The notes under the pieces were generated by a model. It saw only the letters and a program-made list of their open reading frames with translations, was not told where the DNA came from and made no database searches. This document shows positions 11,446 through 24,639 of a stretch of 64,000 nt of DNA, in pieces; position 1 is the stretch's first letter, and each line of letters starts with the position of its first letter. The stretch comes from Prunus persica (Eukaryota; Streptophyta; Magnoliopsida; Rosales; Rosaceae), in assembly GCF_000346465.2 (NCBI RefSeq), contig NC_034013.1:16064885-16128884 (forward strand), in the 5' to 3' direction. Position numbers and translations under genes: made by a program.

Positions 11446-11968
11446 TAGGGGTGGGCACTCAAACCGGCGAACCAGAAATTCGAGCCGAATCGCACCGAAC
11501 TAAATAAAAAAAAATCGAGTTGATCAAAAAGTCAAAAATCGAACCAGACCGGTTTGGACCGGTTTTGGATCCGGTTCCATGTCTTCAAAAACCTGATCGG
11601 GCCAAACCAAACCGGTCAAATTAAAAAAATATATAATTTCAATATATATTTATATTTTTAATTTCACTTTAAAAAAAACTAATATTTATCCAAGTTCAAT
11701 TTCAAAATATATATCTTTTCTAACTTTAATATTTATTTTTATATGAAATTGAATAATTTGTTAATTTTCAAGTAAAAAATAATATTTTAGTTGAGAATTG
11801 TATTAAAAAATAATTTTTATAATCCGATTCAAACCCAAATTGGAACCGAAACTAGACCAGAACGGGACAGTTTTTTATTTTTTAATTAAAATCAAATCGG
11901 ATAAATAGTACCAAATCGGTTCTAATTTGAGGCAAAAACCGGTCCAAACTGAACCGTGCGCACCCCTA
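11446..11968. mobile_element. Non-autonomous hAT element (523 bp) with perfect 8-bp target duplication
   Basis: The ends are TAGGGGTGGGCAC and, inverted, TAGGGGTGCGCAC (12 of 13 identical). They are flanked by the identical octamer GCCCCTAT at 11438-11445 and 11969-11976. An 8-bp duplication is diagnostic of hAT insertions. The subterminal regions are rich in ACCGG/CCGGT motifs (GAACCAGACCGGTTTGG and so on), as in many plant hAT elements, and the centre is AT-rich and non-coding. The perfect duplication indicates a fairly recent, clean insertion. Confidence 0.88.
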
Positions 11969-11976
11969 GCCCCTAT

Positions 11977-14200
11977 AACATCATAGTTGCGTGTGTGAAA
12001 AATCTCCCCTCTATGATTTAGACTATCACTTAAAACAATTGAAACATCTGTGCAAATGAAGCCCAACATATGCAAACGAGTCTTTGATATAAGTATTTGG
12101 GCCTTCTCCAAAAAAGAAAAATTGCATGTGCCCAATTTTTTCTGCGCCCAATGCAAACGTACCACACCACGTTGTGGAACATGTCCGCGTCACTATCCCA
12201 CATCGACATCGCACAATTTTAGTGTTGATAATTACCCTTGTGGCCCCATTTTTGCACCAATCTCAATCCTTGATTGATATGGAGTAGAACGCGAGGAAAC
12301 TCATTTCTTGTAAGACGATTTTGAAGTGATGCATCTTATGCCAAAGCTAAGCTACTCATTAGATCATTGTTTGACAATAAAAACATCATATAATATACGA
12401 AACGGAAAAAATTTGCCCTAATATGCGAATTTATAAGAGATAGACTCATAGACGCATAACATCCAATAAAGTTTTAAAAACAAACAGAGGTTCAATCATG
12501 CTACAGTGACTAAATAGAAAGCCCGGAATGATGAAAAATGAGGTAGCTTTGGGTTTCACTTTAATCTTTATGGGAGATCAGATTCACGAAATGAAATGAA
12601 ATGAAAGTGATACCCGAGAAGGTGACAAAGGGGGACACTGTCATTGCGCAATATCAAGGGCAATTTTGTAGTTTCAATGTGGAAAAGAAAAATCAAGGAA
12701 ATAGAATTGGAAGCTCTGCACTTCATGCAGGTCACGCCCGGGATTGGATTGGACTGATAAAAAGAGGAGGATGAGAGAGGGGTCCCACCAGAGAATTTTC
12801 GCCGCAATTCATACAATGCTCAAACAATTTTGTATTGTACGGACGCATTTTTATTGGGTTTTGTTGTATTTAATTTATTATTTTTTACAAGTTTATTAAT
12901 TCAACTGAGCAACTATACAACTAATTTGCCGACGTGATTTAGCACGGTAAAAAATGACTTTGATTAATAAATAAGAAGTCTCATATTTGAATCTTTATGA
13001 CATCTTAATTGTTTAAATTTACAATTTAAAAAATTCTTATCTCTTACTAAAATCAAATATTATACTTTCTCACATTTTGTCTTGAGGGTATCATAGTTTC
13101 TTTGCGTACAAGTTCATCTATATCATATGACCTATTCCAGAATTTTGACTTCAAACCAAAAAAAAAAAAAAAATCTCCACTGAGCTCTAAGAAAGTCTTT
13201 ATTGCTTTTATTTTTCTCATTGTTTCCACTCTCATCTTTTGGGACCATTTTCTTGTCATATAAAACACTTGCAAAATAGAAACCAATTTTCTGTTTTCTT
13301 TCCCATTTTTAATTGCATATTTTAATAAGTCTTCTTTTTGTCTAATATTCTTTCTTTGATTTGAAGTACTTTCACAGATGTAACATTGTAACTAACTCAT
13401 TAAGCTAGCAATTATATCTCTTGTTGTCGTGTTAGTTGTCCTGGAGGCTTGAGTCATTAGCACTAATTATGTACTAAACAAGCATAACCATGATTTAGAT
13501 GGTCCCATGAGGTTGTTATCTTGACACCTGGATAAGCAATGAGACTAAATGGATCATGTCTTTAGCATCATATTTCTGAATTGAATAGCTCAAAAAGGAA
13601 AAAGAAAGATACACACACAAAATCATTTTCACTGGTAAGTTTGATGAGAGTTTAAGAATTACAAACATGAAAAGGCCTGTGTAATAATAGTCTCTAATGA
13701 CTCTAAATCACAATTTCATGGTAATTTAGAACACGATGAGACTTATGACATCCCCCCATAAAATTCGTTATTATATTTTTGTTAATAAACAATAATTAAT
13801 TAATATTTTCAAAAAGATATGTGTCGAATAATAACATATGCAAACAAAACATAGATATGTGTGATTTACTTGTGATTTCATTATCGGTATGAAAATAAGT
13901 CATATAAATTTTAGTCGTTATCAAAACAAAGTCTGTGGACCTACTGCTTACCAATTATTATTTGTAACTACTGGGAAAAATAATAACTTTCATTAAATTC
14001 TTGCAAGATAGATATTGATTAAATTAGAAAATTTGAGATAGTCTATAAGAGCTTGGCTGTGTCTGTTGGTTGCAGTAAAATCCGGTTTGTAATAGTGCTG
14101 GTGGAGTGTTGTTTGACATTGATAATATTTTTTGAAGTTTAATATTAAATGTTTTTTTTCTTCCGAAAACAGAAAATGGTTGAGAGAATCTAGAGCCTCA
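11977..14200. other. Intergenic, nothing recognised
   Basis: AT-rich sequence with several short frames lacking domains (for example 12568-12816 on the minus strand). A T/A-rich stretch at 12860-13060 resembles generic repeat DNA but shows no terminal repeats I could pair. Confidence 0.5.
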
Positions 14201-14342
14201 TAGGACAATGCCCACTTGCTCAAAACCCAAAAAACAAACACAAAAAATGAGAAAGAGAGAGACTTTGTTGGGTGTGGACAACTTTCATGTCTCTTCTCAT
14301 GTAAGTTTCGTTTGTTTCCGTGGATTTTTCTTATCTGCTATT

Positions 14343-14365
14343 TCTCTCTCTCTCTCTCTCTCTCT
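14343..14365. repeat. CT microsatellite in putative 5' UTR
   Basis: A run of about 11 CT units, a common feature of plant 5' leaders. It lies upstream of the probable 5' UTR donor of the DUF863 gene at 14626. Confidence 0.8.
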
Positions 14366-15905
14366 AAATCTTCTTAGAGAAAATGGCCCAGAGGATCCAA
14401 AGTTTTCAACGTTATATAATTTCCATGGTCTTTCCAAAATGCCTCCTTTGATGTTCGAGCTTCTTGGGATACTCTGTTATTCTGATTCCTGATTCGTGGG
14501 TTTGTTTCGGTTGTTCTTGTTTTGCTTTGTTTTGTGGCTCAGAGCAAGACATCAGTCATGGAATGAGTGAATCCTTGCTGGGTTTTTGAGGAGAAGCTAG
14601 AATAGGACTATGCATCAAATTTCGGGTAAGCTTTAGATTTACATCAATGTTTTAATGATAAAGGTGATCCCTTTGATGGATTTTTTGTATTATCCTTTTT
14701 CCTTTTTGTTTGTCTTTTGCTCTGTTTTCTTTTTCGAATGTTTGTTCTGTAAAATAAACATCCATGAAGTGGAATGAACTTCTGTGCTTGATGTTTTTGA
14801 TTGATGGGTCTATCCAGTTTTCGTTGCTTATCGGTAACATAATACCAAGAAGAACTCATTTTTATAGCTAAGACGGAATTTATAACCACATTTTGTCAAA
14901 GGAGATTTTTTTATTAAGTAATTAGTGTTCTTGTGTTCAATTTTCTCAATTCTTTTATTGGACAATCTGGTTTGAAAAATATTCTGATCTTTATTTTTGA
15001 CTTTTTACTCCGAGTTCCCCTGGAATCTGTGATACATTTTATTATGACTTTGACATTTAGCTTTCCACTATACGAGGATACATAAGCCCAAAGCTGATAA
15101 GGGGCTGTGATCAATGCTGAAAGTATAGACCATGTTCCCAAATCTTTGCTTTGTTCGATCTTGAAAAAAGTATTCTTTTTTGCTCTTCACCAGTGGAATG
15201 AATACATTGCGGCTTGGTCTTAATTCTGATTTTGTTTCCATTTTTACTAGTCTGACGGCTTTTACTGTGATGGATCATGGATATCTTGAGTAAGCTCAGT
15301 TGCCCCATTAAATTTTGTTGACTTTCAATCTTTGTAAAGTGATGACATTTTCCTTCTTCCCCCTTTTCTCCAAATACAGACACATACTTCAACTTGCAAT
15401 GCATTTCCTCTCAAATCAACTCTTGAGTTACATGATTTCAAATTGGTTTCTCTAGTAGGGACCATTGCAGCCTAGCAGTTTCAAAATGTTGGCTTGTCTC
15501 TTTGATTATCTTGGCCTAGGTATGTAGGAACCACCAGCATTATGTTAGTAGGTTTTCTTAAGCCCATTTCTACCTAGAAGCTTCTTTTGATAATTCTCTT
15601 CAATGTGCTCAAACTTTGCGCTCTGTATTGTCCTTTTAATTAAAAAGTGTCTTTCTTAAGACCTTTATTTTATGTCACCTTTCTCTTTGGTATCAGGGAA
15701 TTATACTCTTGAGCATTCTAGATGCTTTATATTGAAACAGTTTCAATTTGTTCTCCTTAGATGTCTCTAGACAGTACAAACTAACCTATTCTGATTTCTA
15801 TACACTGTTGCATGTTTTCTTTCTGATGGAACTGAGGGTGCTCGGTTATACTTTATTGGGTTATCCAGTAAACTTTATGCTTTATTACGTGTAGAATTTC
15901 TGGAG

Positions 15906-18624
15906 ATGGGGGCACATATCCAGTGCAACAGCTATTTCCCAGGATATTACTTGACAAGGAATCATAACTTAATTGCTAATAGCAGTAAAAGGAAGCATAA
16001 CTCATCTCCTGACCAGTTTTTAGGGTACTACAAGGAGGTATTAAAGCAGACAATGCTCGAGCAAGAAATGATATTGAGGGATCAGGTATAGTATTTTGAC
16101 CATTCATGCCAACAATAATATACAGAATGTTGAATTTCATTGAGCTTAGTGCATTCAAATTTCTTAGTTCTTTCTACCTTTTTCTATGGATATCATAACT
16201 ATTTATACAACAATTGTCTTTTATCACTTGTTAATACTGTAGTATGGTCCATAAACATCAAATGGTGTTACTGCAAATCATTGAGTCATAATCCTTCGTT
16301 TTTCAAGGGATTTTGATTGTTTTGATTTTTGTATCATTGGGTTATTTCATTATGGCCACATTATCTTTGATATTCCCAACTTTTTATGAAAGTTCTTAAA
16401 CACTTAAATATGCCTGACATGTCTTCTGTCCATCCAGATTCAGGACCTTCATCGCCTTTATGGAAGACAAACAGAACTAATGGATGAAATAAGAAGGAAT
16501 GAATTGGTTAAATATCAGCTGAAGATGGAGGCTTCACAGTTGACTACTTCTTTGTCTCAAAGCTCATCTGTTTGCGTTCAAAAGACATTTCACATGCCAT
16601 CCTTGCCTTTGGTAAACCCTGTATGCAATCAAATATTTGTTTCAGGTGCTGAAAGTATCCAATCACCTTCATGTTTTGTTCGAGGGAGGAACATAAAGGC
16701 ATGCTCTTATTCTACTCAAACTGAAGGTCGTTCAGAAGACTCTGAATTGTTGGAATCCAAATGCAAGAAATTTGAGAAGAACTTCTTGGATCTTGAACTT
16801 CCGGCTGATGCATACATTGATAATGAAGAAGAAGAATTTCTGGGAAATGGAAAGGTTTCTGAAGCACCCGAGGCATCAAGTTCTCAAGCACTCCCATGTT
16901 TTAACACCCCTTTACCATTCAGTAATAGGTATAAATTATCAACGGTAAATCCTGCTCTTTATGGTGACAGGTTACAGTTAAAAAAGGATTTGAGATCTAG
17001 CACAAAACATGGTAGTGCCTTCTTCCTTGATAGTAGCTTTAGCAATGGCTCCCAGTTGGAATCCAAGCATTCAGAGGCTCACCCACCACCACCCATCAGT
17101 TTTGATAATCTGATCAGGATTAATGACAATTTAGTGAGTGAACACCATGGCATTACAAAATACAGGCAGGATTCTGCAAATGTCAAGTCCCCAAAGGATA
17201 TAAACTTGAATTTCATGCCTCCTAGCTGTCCTCTAGATGTGGCAGTTTCCCAGAGTTTCCAAGCAACAACTGGATCGGGGAAGCTTGAAGATTATAATGA
17301 GCAGTTGCAATGGCACAGGCCAAAGCTTGTTTATAGTAGCAAAACTGATAAAGGACATGAAGATTCAAACCAGGCGGAGGCAAGTGACCACTCAAGTAAA
17401 AGGATTTGTGGTTCTGCTGCTAGTTGTGAGAAGCTTAACATTTCTTGTGATGGCTGTTCGCATGGCTCCCCCTCTAATGCCAATCTGAACCCACCTGAAG
17501 AGAAAAAGGAAAGAGAAAAATATGTGGTACTTGATTTAAACTTGGCTTGTGATTCAGTGCTCGACGCAGAAATAGTACTAACAGAACATGTAGTAGAGAC
17601 TGAATTTGATAAGAAAGATGTAGGTTTTGGATTACAAGTTGACCTGAACTCATCCATAAATGGAGACAGGTTTTCACCAATTTCCTCTCTTTCAACCGAA
17701 ATTGTTTTGGAGGCACCTGCTAGTCCAGAAAACAAGGAGTGTTCTCCACCAAGAGGAGAATCTGATCAAAATCAATTTGAGACACCTTTTCTGTTGTTAG
17801 GACAGGAAGATCTGGAAAACAAGGAGTGTTTTGTGCCAACAAGAGAATCTGATGAAAATCAAATCGAGACACCTTTTCCATCATCAGGAGACTCAGGACA
17901 GAAAGTGGATCTGGAAGAGGAACTAGTCAGGACTGCAGCAGAATCTTTGGCGTCCATTTCATCATCTGGACTTCATACTTGTATTGTACGAACCACAAAC
18001 AAGCTGCTTAAAACTTCATGTGACTCCCTACATTGGTTTGCTGGGATAGCTTCTGCAGTTGTAGGTGGTCCAGAGAACAAGGCTGGAGTAGTTATGAGTG
18101 AGGATCTTCTACCTGATGGAATGGACTACTTTGAGGTCATGACATTGAATTTGACTGAGACAAAGGTGGAAGAGTGCTGCTGTAGAAGTAATAGCCACAA
18201 GGATGAAGAGACAGGTACCACTTCATCGCCAAATCAGCCAAGGAAGGGCCGGAAAAGGAAGGGAAGGCAGCGGAAGGACTTCCAGAGCGAAATTCTCCCA
18301 AGTCTTGCCTCTTTGTCAAGGTATGAGGTGACTGAGGATCTTCAGACACTAGGAGGGCTCGTTGAGTCTTCCGGTAATCGTTTGGAAACAGGTTCGGCTA
18401 GATATGCAGCTAAACTTGGATTGGCAAGGGGGAGGAGAAGGTCCAGCATTTCTACTTCCACTGTAACTGAGAATACTTTGGAATCATTGTTGAAGCAAAT
18501 TGGCAGCAAAAGTCAATTTGGAAAAGAGGAGAGAAGGCTAATAGGTTGGGGAGAGGTAACTAGGCGGCGTAGAGGGCAGAGATTTCCAGTTAGCAAGCCT
18601 CGTCTTATTTTAAGCCAAGTATAG
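15906..18624 (+). CDS. DUF863 family protein
   Basis: Coding exons 15906-16085 and 16438-18624 join across a GT-AG intron and give 788 residues. A leader intron is likely from 14626 (TTCGG|gtaag) to 15894 (acgtgtag), placing ATG 15906 as the first start in the second exon. The N-terminus carries the family signature: a YFPGYYLTR motif, then KQTMLEQEMILRDQ-IQDLHRLYGRQTELMDEIRRNEL, a short predicted coiled coil, at residues about 45-82. LDLNLA and VDLNSS motifs and a basic segment near residue 640 (RKGRKRKGRQRK, a possible nuclear signal) follow. The C-terminus has the conserved GWGEVTRRRRGQRFP. An imperfect internal duplication (ENKECSPPRGESDQNQ / ENKECFVPTRESDENQ) lies at 17730-17880. Function is not established for the family; nuclear location is inferred. 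Confidence 0.85.
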
Positions 18625-19351
18625 GAAGAGCCATGATGAAGAGTCTGTTTGAAAACTCTTTTGTTGAGGTTTTTGTGAATCAATAGATTGTTTGTAAATG
18701 TTCTCCAGACCTTCATAATTCATACATGTGGTGGGTATATATATATATATATCTCTATATTTGGGTGGTTAAGAAAGAAGCCATGAATGATATACACATG
18801 CACTGAGTCTCCCTCATTTGCAGAATTGAAAATTTATCTTTGAAAGCTCTGATGGCACTTCTTACAGTACTGTTGTAAGCACTGTGAAGAACACAAATAA
18901 ACCTCATACAAGTTTTCAGAGACTAGTAAAAAACATTAAGTACTAGGTAATATTACTGAGTGAAACAACATAACTGAACAAAATGCGGTCATACAAAGAG
19001 CTTATTGAGTACAAACTGTAGCCGTTTCCAAAACTCATTGCAGTTTACAAAAGCATATTACAAGGCGACCTGTCGTTTATAGGTCAACAACTTGTTTTTG
19101 CCAGCCAGACCTTGTAAATTGTTGACCTTGCCTGACTTTGTACAAAAACAAATGTTTTAGAGTCTATTGTCTTCTACCATTTCTGTAAATCTAATAATGG
19201 TGAATACCCCTTCATTCCGCCAAAAGTACCACAGAAAAACAAAATGAAGATAAAAATAAAAGAACTTTCTCTCTCAACAATAACAAATACTTTTATAATA
19301 GGTATACTTAAAGTTCGTGGTCCAAGCAAATAATAATAATATAATTAAGGT
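18625..19351. other. Convergent 3' region between DUF863 and FMO genes
   Basis: Tail-to-tail spacer of about 730 bp holding both 3' untranslated regions. A short TA repeat is at 18738-18753. Nothing else is visible. Confidence 0.5.
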
Positions 19352-21679
19352 TTACAGAGGAAAATCTTGAGCCCCATGTTGAGTGAAATGTGGACTTTGA
19401 AGAGCCTCTTGAAGCAGCTCATGATCATCCCACGAATCCCTATATGTTTCTAAGTCGGTGTCAGCATTTCTCAGGGCCGAAAGGCAAAGCTCTTTCCTCC
19501 ATTCTTCTAAACGTGGGAACCCAATATGATCTCCATATCTATCACAATACTGCAACAAGAAGCAAAACATAAGGGAGAGAGAGCTTAGAATGCAAGCTAC
19601 AATATGTGCGGCCACACCACACATCAATGGCTTGACAGCCTCACCAGCTCATTCAAGTATATACATAAATTTAACGCATCTCACCACCTTTACGAGTAAG
19701 GTGGTCGGTAAATGTGGTACTAATTTTTTGTTTTTACCTCGAACTCTGCGATATCATGGGTATTATGCTTTGGAATGCCAGCAACATCCCTTGAGTGATA
19801 GAGTTCCTTAATGGACTGCATCATGTCATCCCTTGATGGCAATGTTCTTTTCCCAGAGAGTAGTTGAGCTATCCATTTTGCTTGTGACTCAAAGAATGGG
19901 AACCCTATGATCTGTATCAGATTATGGACAAATTAGCCAAAAATATCATGTACTAATCTCACATAAAGAATGATGAAAATGAAAGCTAGTTATGTAGAAC
20001 AAAGGTTTATTAAATTACCTTTCTAGGAATGCCTATAAAAGATAAAGAGGGAGCAAGTGATGGAGGGAAGGTGTGCTCATACAAAGGGCCCACTCTGTCA
20101 TCATCCACAGCTACTATTCCTTTGGTGTCAAGAAAGGGGAATGTGTATGAATACCTGCACACAGCCCGCTTGGACCAATTAATTAATTATATTGCAACAA
20201 GCTGTGGGGTCCATCATTTGCATGTGGGGACCCATAGAAAATCTCCCAGTCAAAGTCCATAGTAACACCAATCACTTTTCAAAAGCAAGTAGATCCACCA
20301 GCATATTTATAAGGTCAAATTGGGTTTCAAAATTTACCCAGTGCAGTACATGATGGTGTCTGCAATGACCCAAGAACCATCCACAAATAATACCTTCCCA
20401 TCTTCTTGAAGGCAGTCTATCTGCAGCAGAATGTTGCATTTAAATGTTTGTTACCAACATTTGCTTGCACATGAAAGAAAAACTGATGGGATTGCTAAAA
20501 ACGAAACAGAGTTTTGTTGCTTATAAACAGAATGCAGAAAAAAGAGCATGCTTAAATAAAAATAATGGGATGGGATTGCAATGGGCCCTGCTTTGAAAGG
20601 TGAGGCACGAAGCAATTTCATATTTGTTTGAACCTGCGGACGAAGGTGCAAGTTCTCATGCTTGGAAATGACTTTGGACAAGCCCTCAGATATGTCAAGA
20701 GATTTGCCACTGAGGTAGACTGCCTTTGCCTCTTCCACTAGTTCCATTGATATATCTTGTCCACTTAGTGAAGTTCCAACCACCACCACAACCTGCAAGC
20801 AGAGGAAAATATATCACTTCATCTTTTAAAAGCTTGAAAATTTTGTTGATCCATTGCAGCAGAGAACTAATTAGATCTAATCTATTGCCTTACCTCATCG
20901 GCAAACGGCTCAGGAACCCTGTAGATGTGACTATGCATTTGCTTCCTCTTCCATGCATCCATTCCTAAATATGACCAAATGAAAACCACAATTGCAAAAG
21001 GAAAAAAGAAAATGGAAACAGAGATTAAAACCATATATAATATGATTAAGAATGTTAAAGTTATTCACATGAGCTAACATGAAACTAAAGAAATTGATAA
21101 AGTACCTTTAATGGAAGGCAGCCTTGGCTGAGAGTAATGGCCAGTGGCCACAATCACAGCATCAAACACCTCTTCCATGACAATCTGAGTCTTCTTATCT
21201 ACACTCCTAACAACCCATTTCAAATCTTCGCAGCCAACTACATCATCAGTACTAGTAGCATAATAATCCAACATCCCCACATATGCCACCCTAGTATTGA
21301 ACCTTATCAAATCCCTTAATCCAAACCAGTCACAGAAATCCTTAAGATACAAAAGAAGTTCCCTATGGCCAGGAAACCTTCTCATGTCCCTACCCTTCTT
21401 CACTGAGAATGGAAAGTCAGTGAAGCCCATGATCTCTCTGGGAGATATGAGCCTTAAAGAGGTGTAAAGACTGCTATGCACTTTTAGAGAAGGTCTCCTT
21501 CCTAAGGGATCCTCTCCCTCCACATTAGGGTCATACAGCCATTGCCCTCCTACATCATGGTTTTGTTCCAGAACCACCACTCTGTGACCTTCTTTCCTCA
21601 ACTCCCTTGCAGCTACAAGCCCTGAGGGTCCAGCTCCAATTACACAAACTTTTTTGGATTGGTAAGTCTCAGAAACCAT
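19352..21679 (-). CDS. Flavin-containing monooxygenase, FMO GS-OX-like
   Basis: Seven exons on the minus strand (21679-21106, 20964-20894, 20792-20634, 20420-20338, 20154-20019, 19911-19738, 19549-19352) splice in frame to 464 residues, the normal length for the group. Class B flavin monooxygenases of this clade S-oxygenate thioether substrates with FAD, NADPH and oxygen; in Brassicales some make methylsulfinyl glucosinolates. Outside that order the substrate is unknown. Landmarks are the FAD site GAGPSG (residues 15-20), EQNHDVGGQW (38-47), the FPGHRELLLYL region (102-112) in the position of the FMO-identifying motif, ATGHYSQP near 180, the NADPH-site GTSLSG (221-226) and CTGYSYTFPF (294-303). 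All key glycines are present. The nearest Arabidopsis counterpart, from memory, is the FMO GS-OX-like 9 type (At5g07800). Confidence 0.92.
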
Positions 21680-24600
21680 GGTTATGGTTTTGGCTTTAAA
21701 TTTTGAGTAAAGGGTTGGTCAGATCACAGGGTGGTGGTGTGGGAAATTTGTTGTTGCTGATTGGCTTTTTATAGCTGAATTTTGTTCACGCAAACAGATG
21801 GGAAATTCATAATAATGTTGGGAGATAGAGATGGTTTGCTAGCTGGGAGACCACACGTGACAGATTAAAATCAATGCCAAGGATTTGTCTACTTTTAACT
21901 AAAAAAAAGTTAACTTGCATGAAAATTTTCAATGTCATCTTTTGTTATTTGTGATCCATCTTCAACAGTTCCACCTAATTACATATTCTCATCATGATCT
22001 TGTCCCAACCAAACATTCTCGAGCCAATTAAAGTCTTTGGGATGCAGGCTCATGCAGGTAAGTTCAATTCAGTCCTTAACCTTCCATGAAAAGAATAATA
22101 CTTAAACTATGTGCCTAATTATATCAAAATATCTTTGCTTTCAATGGTATTTGAATGCCAATATAACCACATGCTCTTACACGAAAATGGCAGAACAGAA
22201 GGACCTTGATGGGCCATTAAGTTTGGTGATCAACTCATCACGTAGTTTGGATCTTCTGCTGATATTTTCTCTGGTTCTGGCATCAAACATATCACCATTA
22301 TTTTTCTTTTGTTGGTTTATGGAAACTATTATTTTTATTTTTATTTTTATCATTCGCTAGGAAGGGGAAGGAGGAAGTATTAAATTGGGTTGCCTCAAGA
22401 TTGTCTCGAATCGAACCCGAGTGTACTTATGAAACTATTCGTTTGATATCAGTCTTTTTTCTTTTTAGAAAAAGGGTATAATTAGAGAAAAGTAACTAGC
22501 CTAGTCTGAGTCTGAGTCCCCACAATAGAAGAATGCCCCTTCTTGAAGCCAAGGGAACATGAACAATCATGAAACAGTGAACATGTTTATTCAACACAAT
22601 TTCCTTTTTTTTTTTTCATTTGACTTGCAACTGTGGTCATGAAGGGAAAGTGATCATAGCCCTCCCTTTAATTCCTTTCTTCTCCAAAAAAATACTTTTG
22701 CTTCTATTAGAAAAAAGGATCTGACACATGCACTGATAAAGATTAACATTTATCACTTTGGGAGAGATGGATTCATAATTTTGTCAAAAAAAATCTTTTG
22801 TTAGTGTGTAATCTAAGCATGCAAGTACAAGTAAATTAATTATATTTATATATCCTAGCTAATCTAGCAAGTAAATGATTGGCCTGTCTTGTCACTTTGT
22901 TATCATGCCATATGGAAGGTTTGTTGTATGGAGATGGAAAACTTGCAAGGTAAATTACATTGATGGGATAGCTAAAATCCCTATCAGTGGTATTAAATTA
23001 CTTTAGGTGAGTCTTTTTAATTTTTAATTTTTTTTTGATAATTAGGAGGGGCTTAAGCTAAGCACTAATTATAGCAATGCCTTGGTTATGAAACTAACAA
23101 GAAAATCAGAGTTAAACACAGTCAATGATAGAAAGCATAGAGTTCTTTTGACTATTTGGTGGGCCATTCAAATAAGATTGCTTTTAGCTGGGTTCTGTAA
23201 TCTAACCAAACCTTTAACATGAAGACAGGACAAGCCCTTGAATCATATGCATTTAGGGGGTATAAGATTGCTTTCAAATTCATGCATGTTTACCAGTAAT
23301 TTACTGACTGCCAAAGTATTCTACACCTACAATTTTGGACAGTCTGTAATTGTAATAATATATATGTATTGGTATTGGCTTAGATATTTACCTACACTTG
23401 AATGATGGTGCAAAAACTTAGAAGGAAGCAAACTTGGAGCTTGAAAGTAAGGTAAAGTAGGTTATTCATTTATTTTTTCTTTCTTTCATGACCTTCCTAA
23501 AATCATTTTCACTTATAGTTTTTGTCATCATATAATATATGTAACTTTATGTTGAAATTGCTTTTACTAGACTCTGTTAAAAAAATCTGGTGATCTCAAT
23601 TGCTAGGAGGCTTCTTCTCAATGTTTATATTACAACTATAGCAACAATTACCGGGAGTTGCTACAATGAGGGGTATAGATGAGGGGATTAAGTGAGGGAT
23701 CCAATCCAATCATGTATAAGTTGAAAATGTTAAAGTTTAATGGTTTGATTGAACCTCTCACCCCATATGGTATCGATGATCGACATCATAGCCCTTACGA
23801 CATTTACCTTGTAAAGTTTACTCATCCCCCAAGGCAGGCTTTTTCCCCTTTTGGTCCAAAACCAAGGCAGGCTTGGGCTTGGAATTGCCTCATATACATA
23901 TGTGTATTTGATTTGGACCAAATTCTGTTGGTGAACCCAAATCAACTGAATTCAATTGAGCCTAGATCTTTACAAAAGGCCTAAACTATGTACATTTTAA
24001 AACTCTAATGCTACATTTTTGGGCCTCTTTATACCCAAATATTTGCTCAAGCCTCAAGCCTCAAGTATTTTTATTTTCACAAAATTGTATTTATTTATTA
24101 TTTAAAAAAGCTAACCATCTTACTACTACCAGTACTTGTAAGAGACGATCAAACCCAAATCCAATAGGCATTTAAAAAGTTGATTCATGCTACTTTAAAG
24201 GACTCTAATTATGACTAGTTGGAGGGTCATTCTCCATAGTTTTATGCAGATCAAATTTCACAGTCGACCTTAATTATTATTTGTTCCTGATGTTAGCACT
24301 TGATTGATAGACAGGCTGAGGATTATTGTACCAAAGTTTTAAGTTATATTGTTCTTCATAATTAGTTTACCAAACCCACCAATAAATATCATTGGTTGGT
24401 GGATGTAAACTATTTTTTAGAAAAATAATCGAAACAAAATTATATTTAATTTTACACCTTCAAGTTAAATAAAAAACAACTCATTTTTTCGATAAGAAAA
24501 GAAAAACAGTTCATGAAGAAGAAAAAAAAAAACTAAAAATAGGAGAGAATTATGGTCGCTCGCGCGTGCTTGTCGTCAAACGCAGACTCACAGTCAGGTC
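21680..24600. other. Intergenic, nothing recognised
   Basis: About 2.9 kb between the divergently transcribed FMO and calmodulin-binding genes. It contains both promoters but no coding frame with a domain, no paired terminal repeats and no clear RNA gene. Confidence 0.5.
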
Positions 24601-24639
24601 ACCTAATCATCACCCCTGGCGGATAAAGTGTTGCTGGAT

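Noticed and set aside
12860..13060. Possible AT-rich MITE
   Set aside because: No pair of terminal inverted repeats or target duplication could be identified by eye.
22375..22445. tRNA-like phrase (TCGAATCGAACCCGAG)
   Set aside because: No cloverleaf could be paired around it and no acceptor stem was found; chance resemblance.
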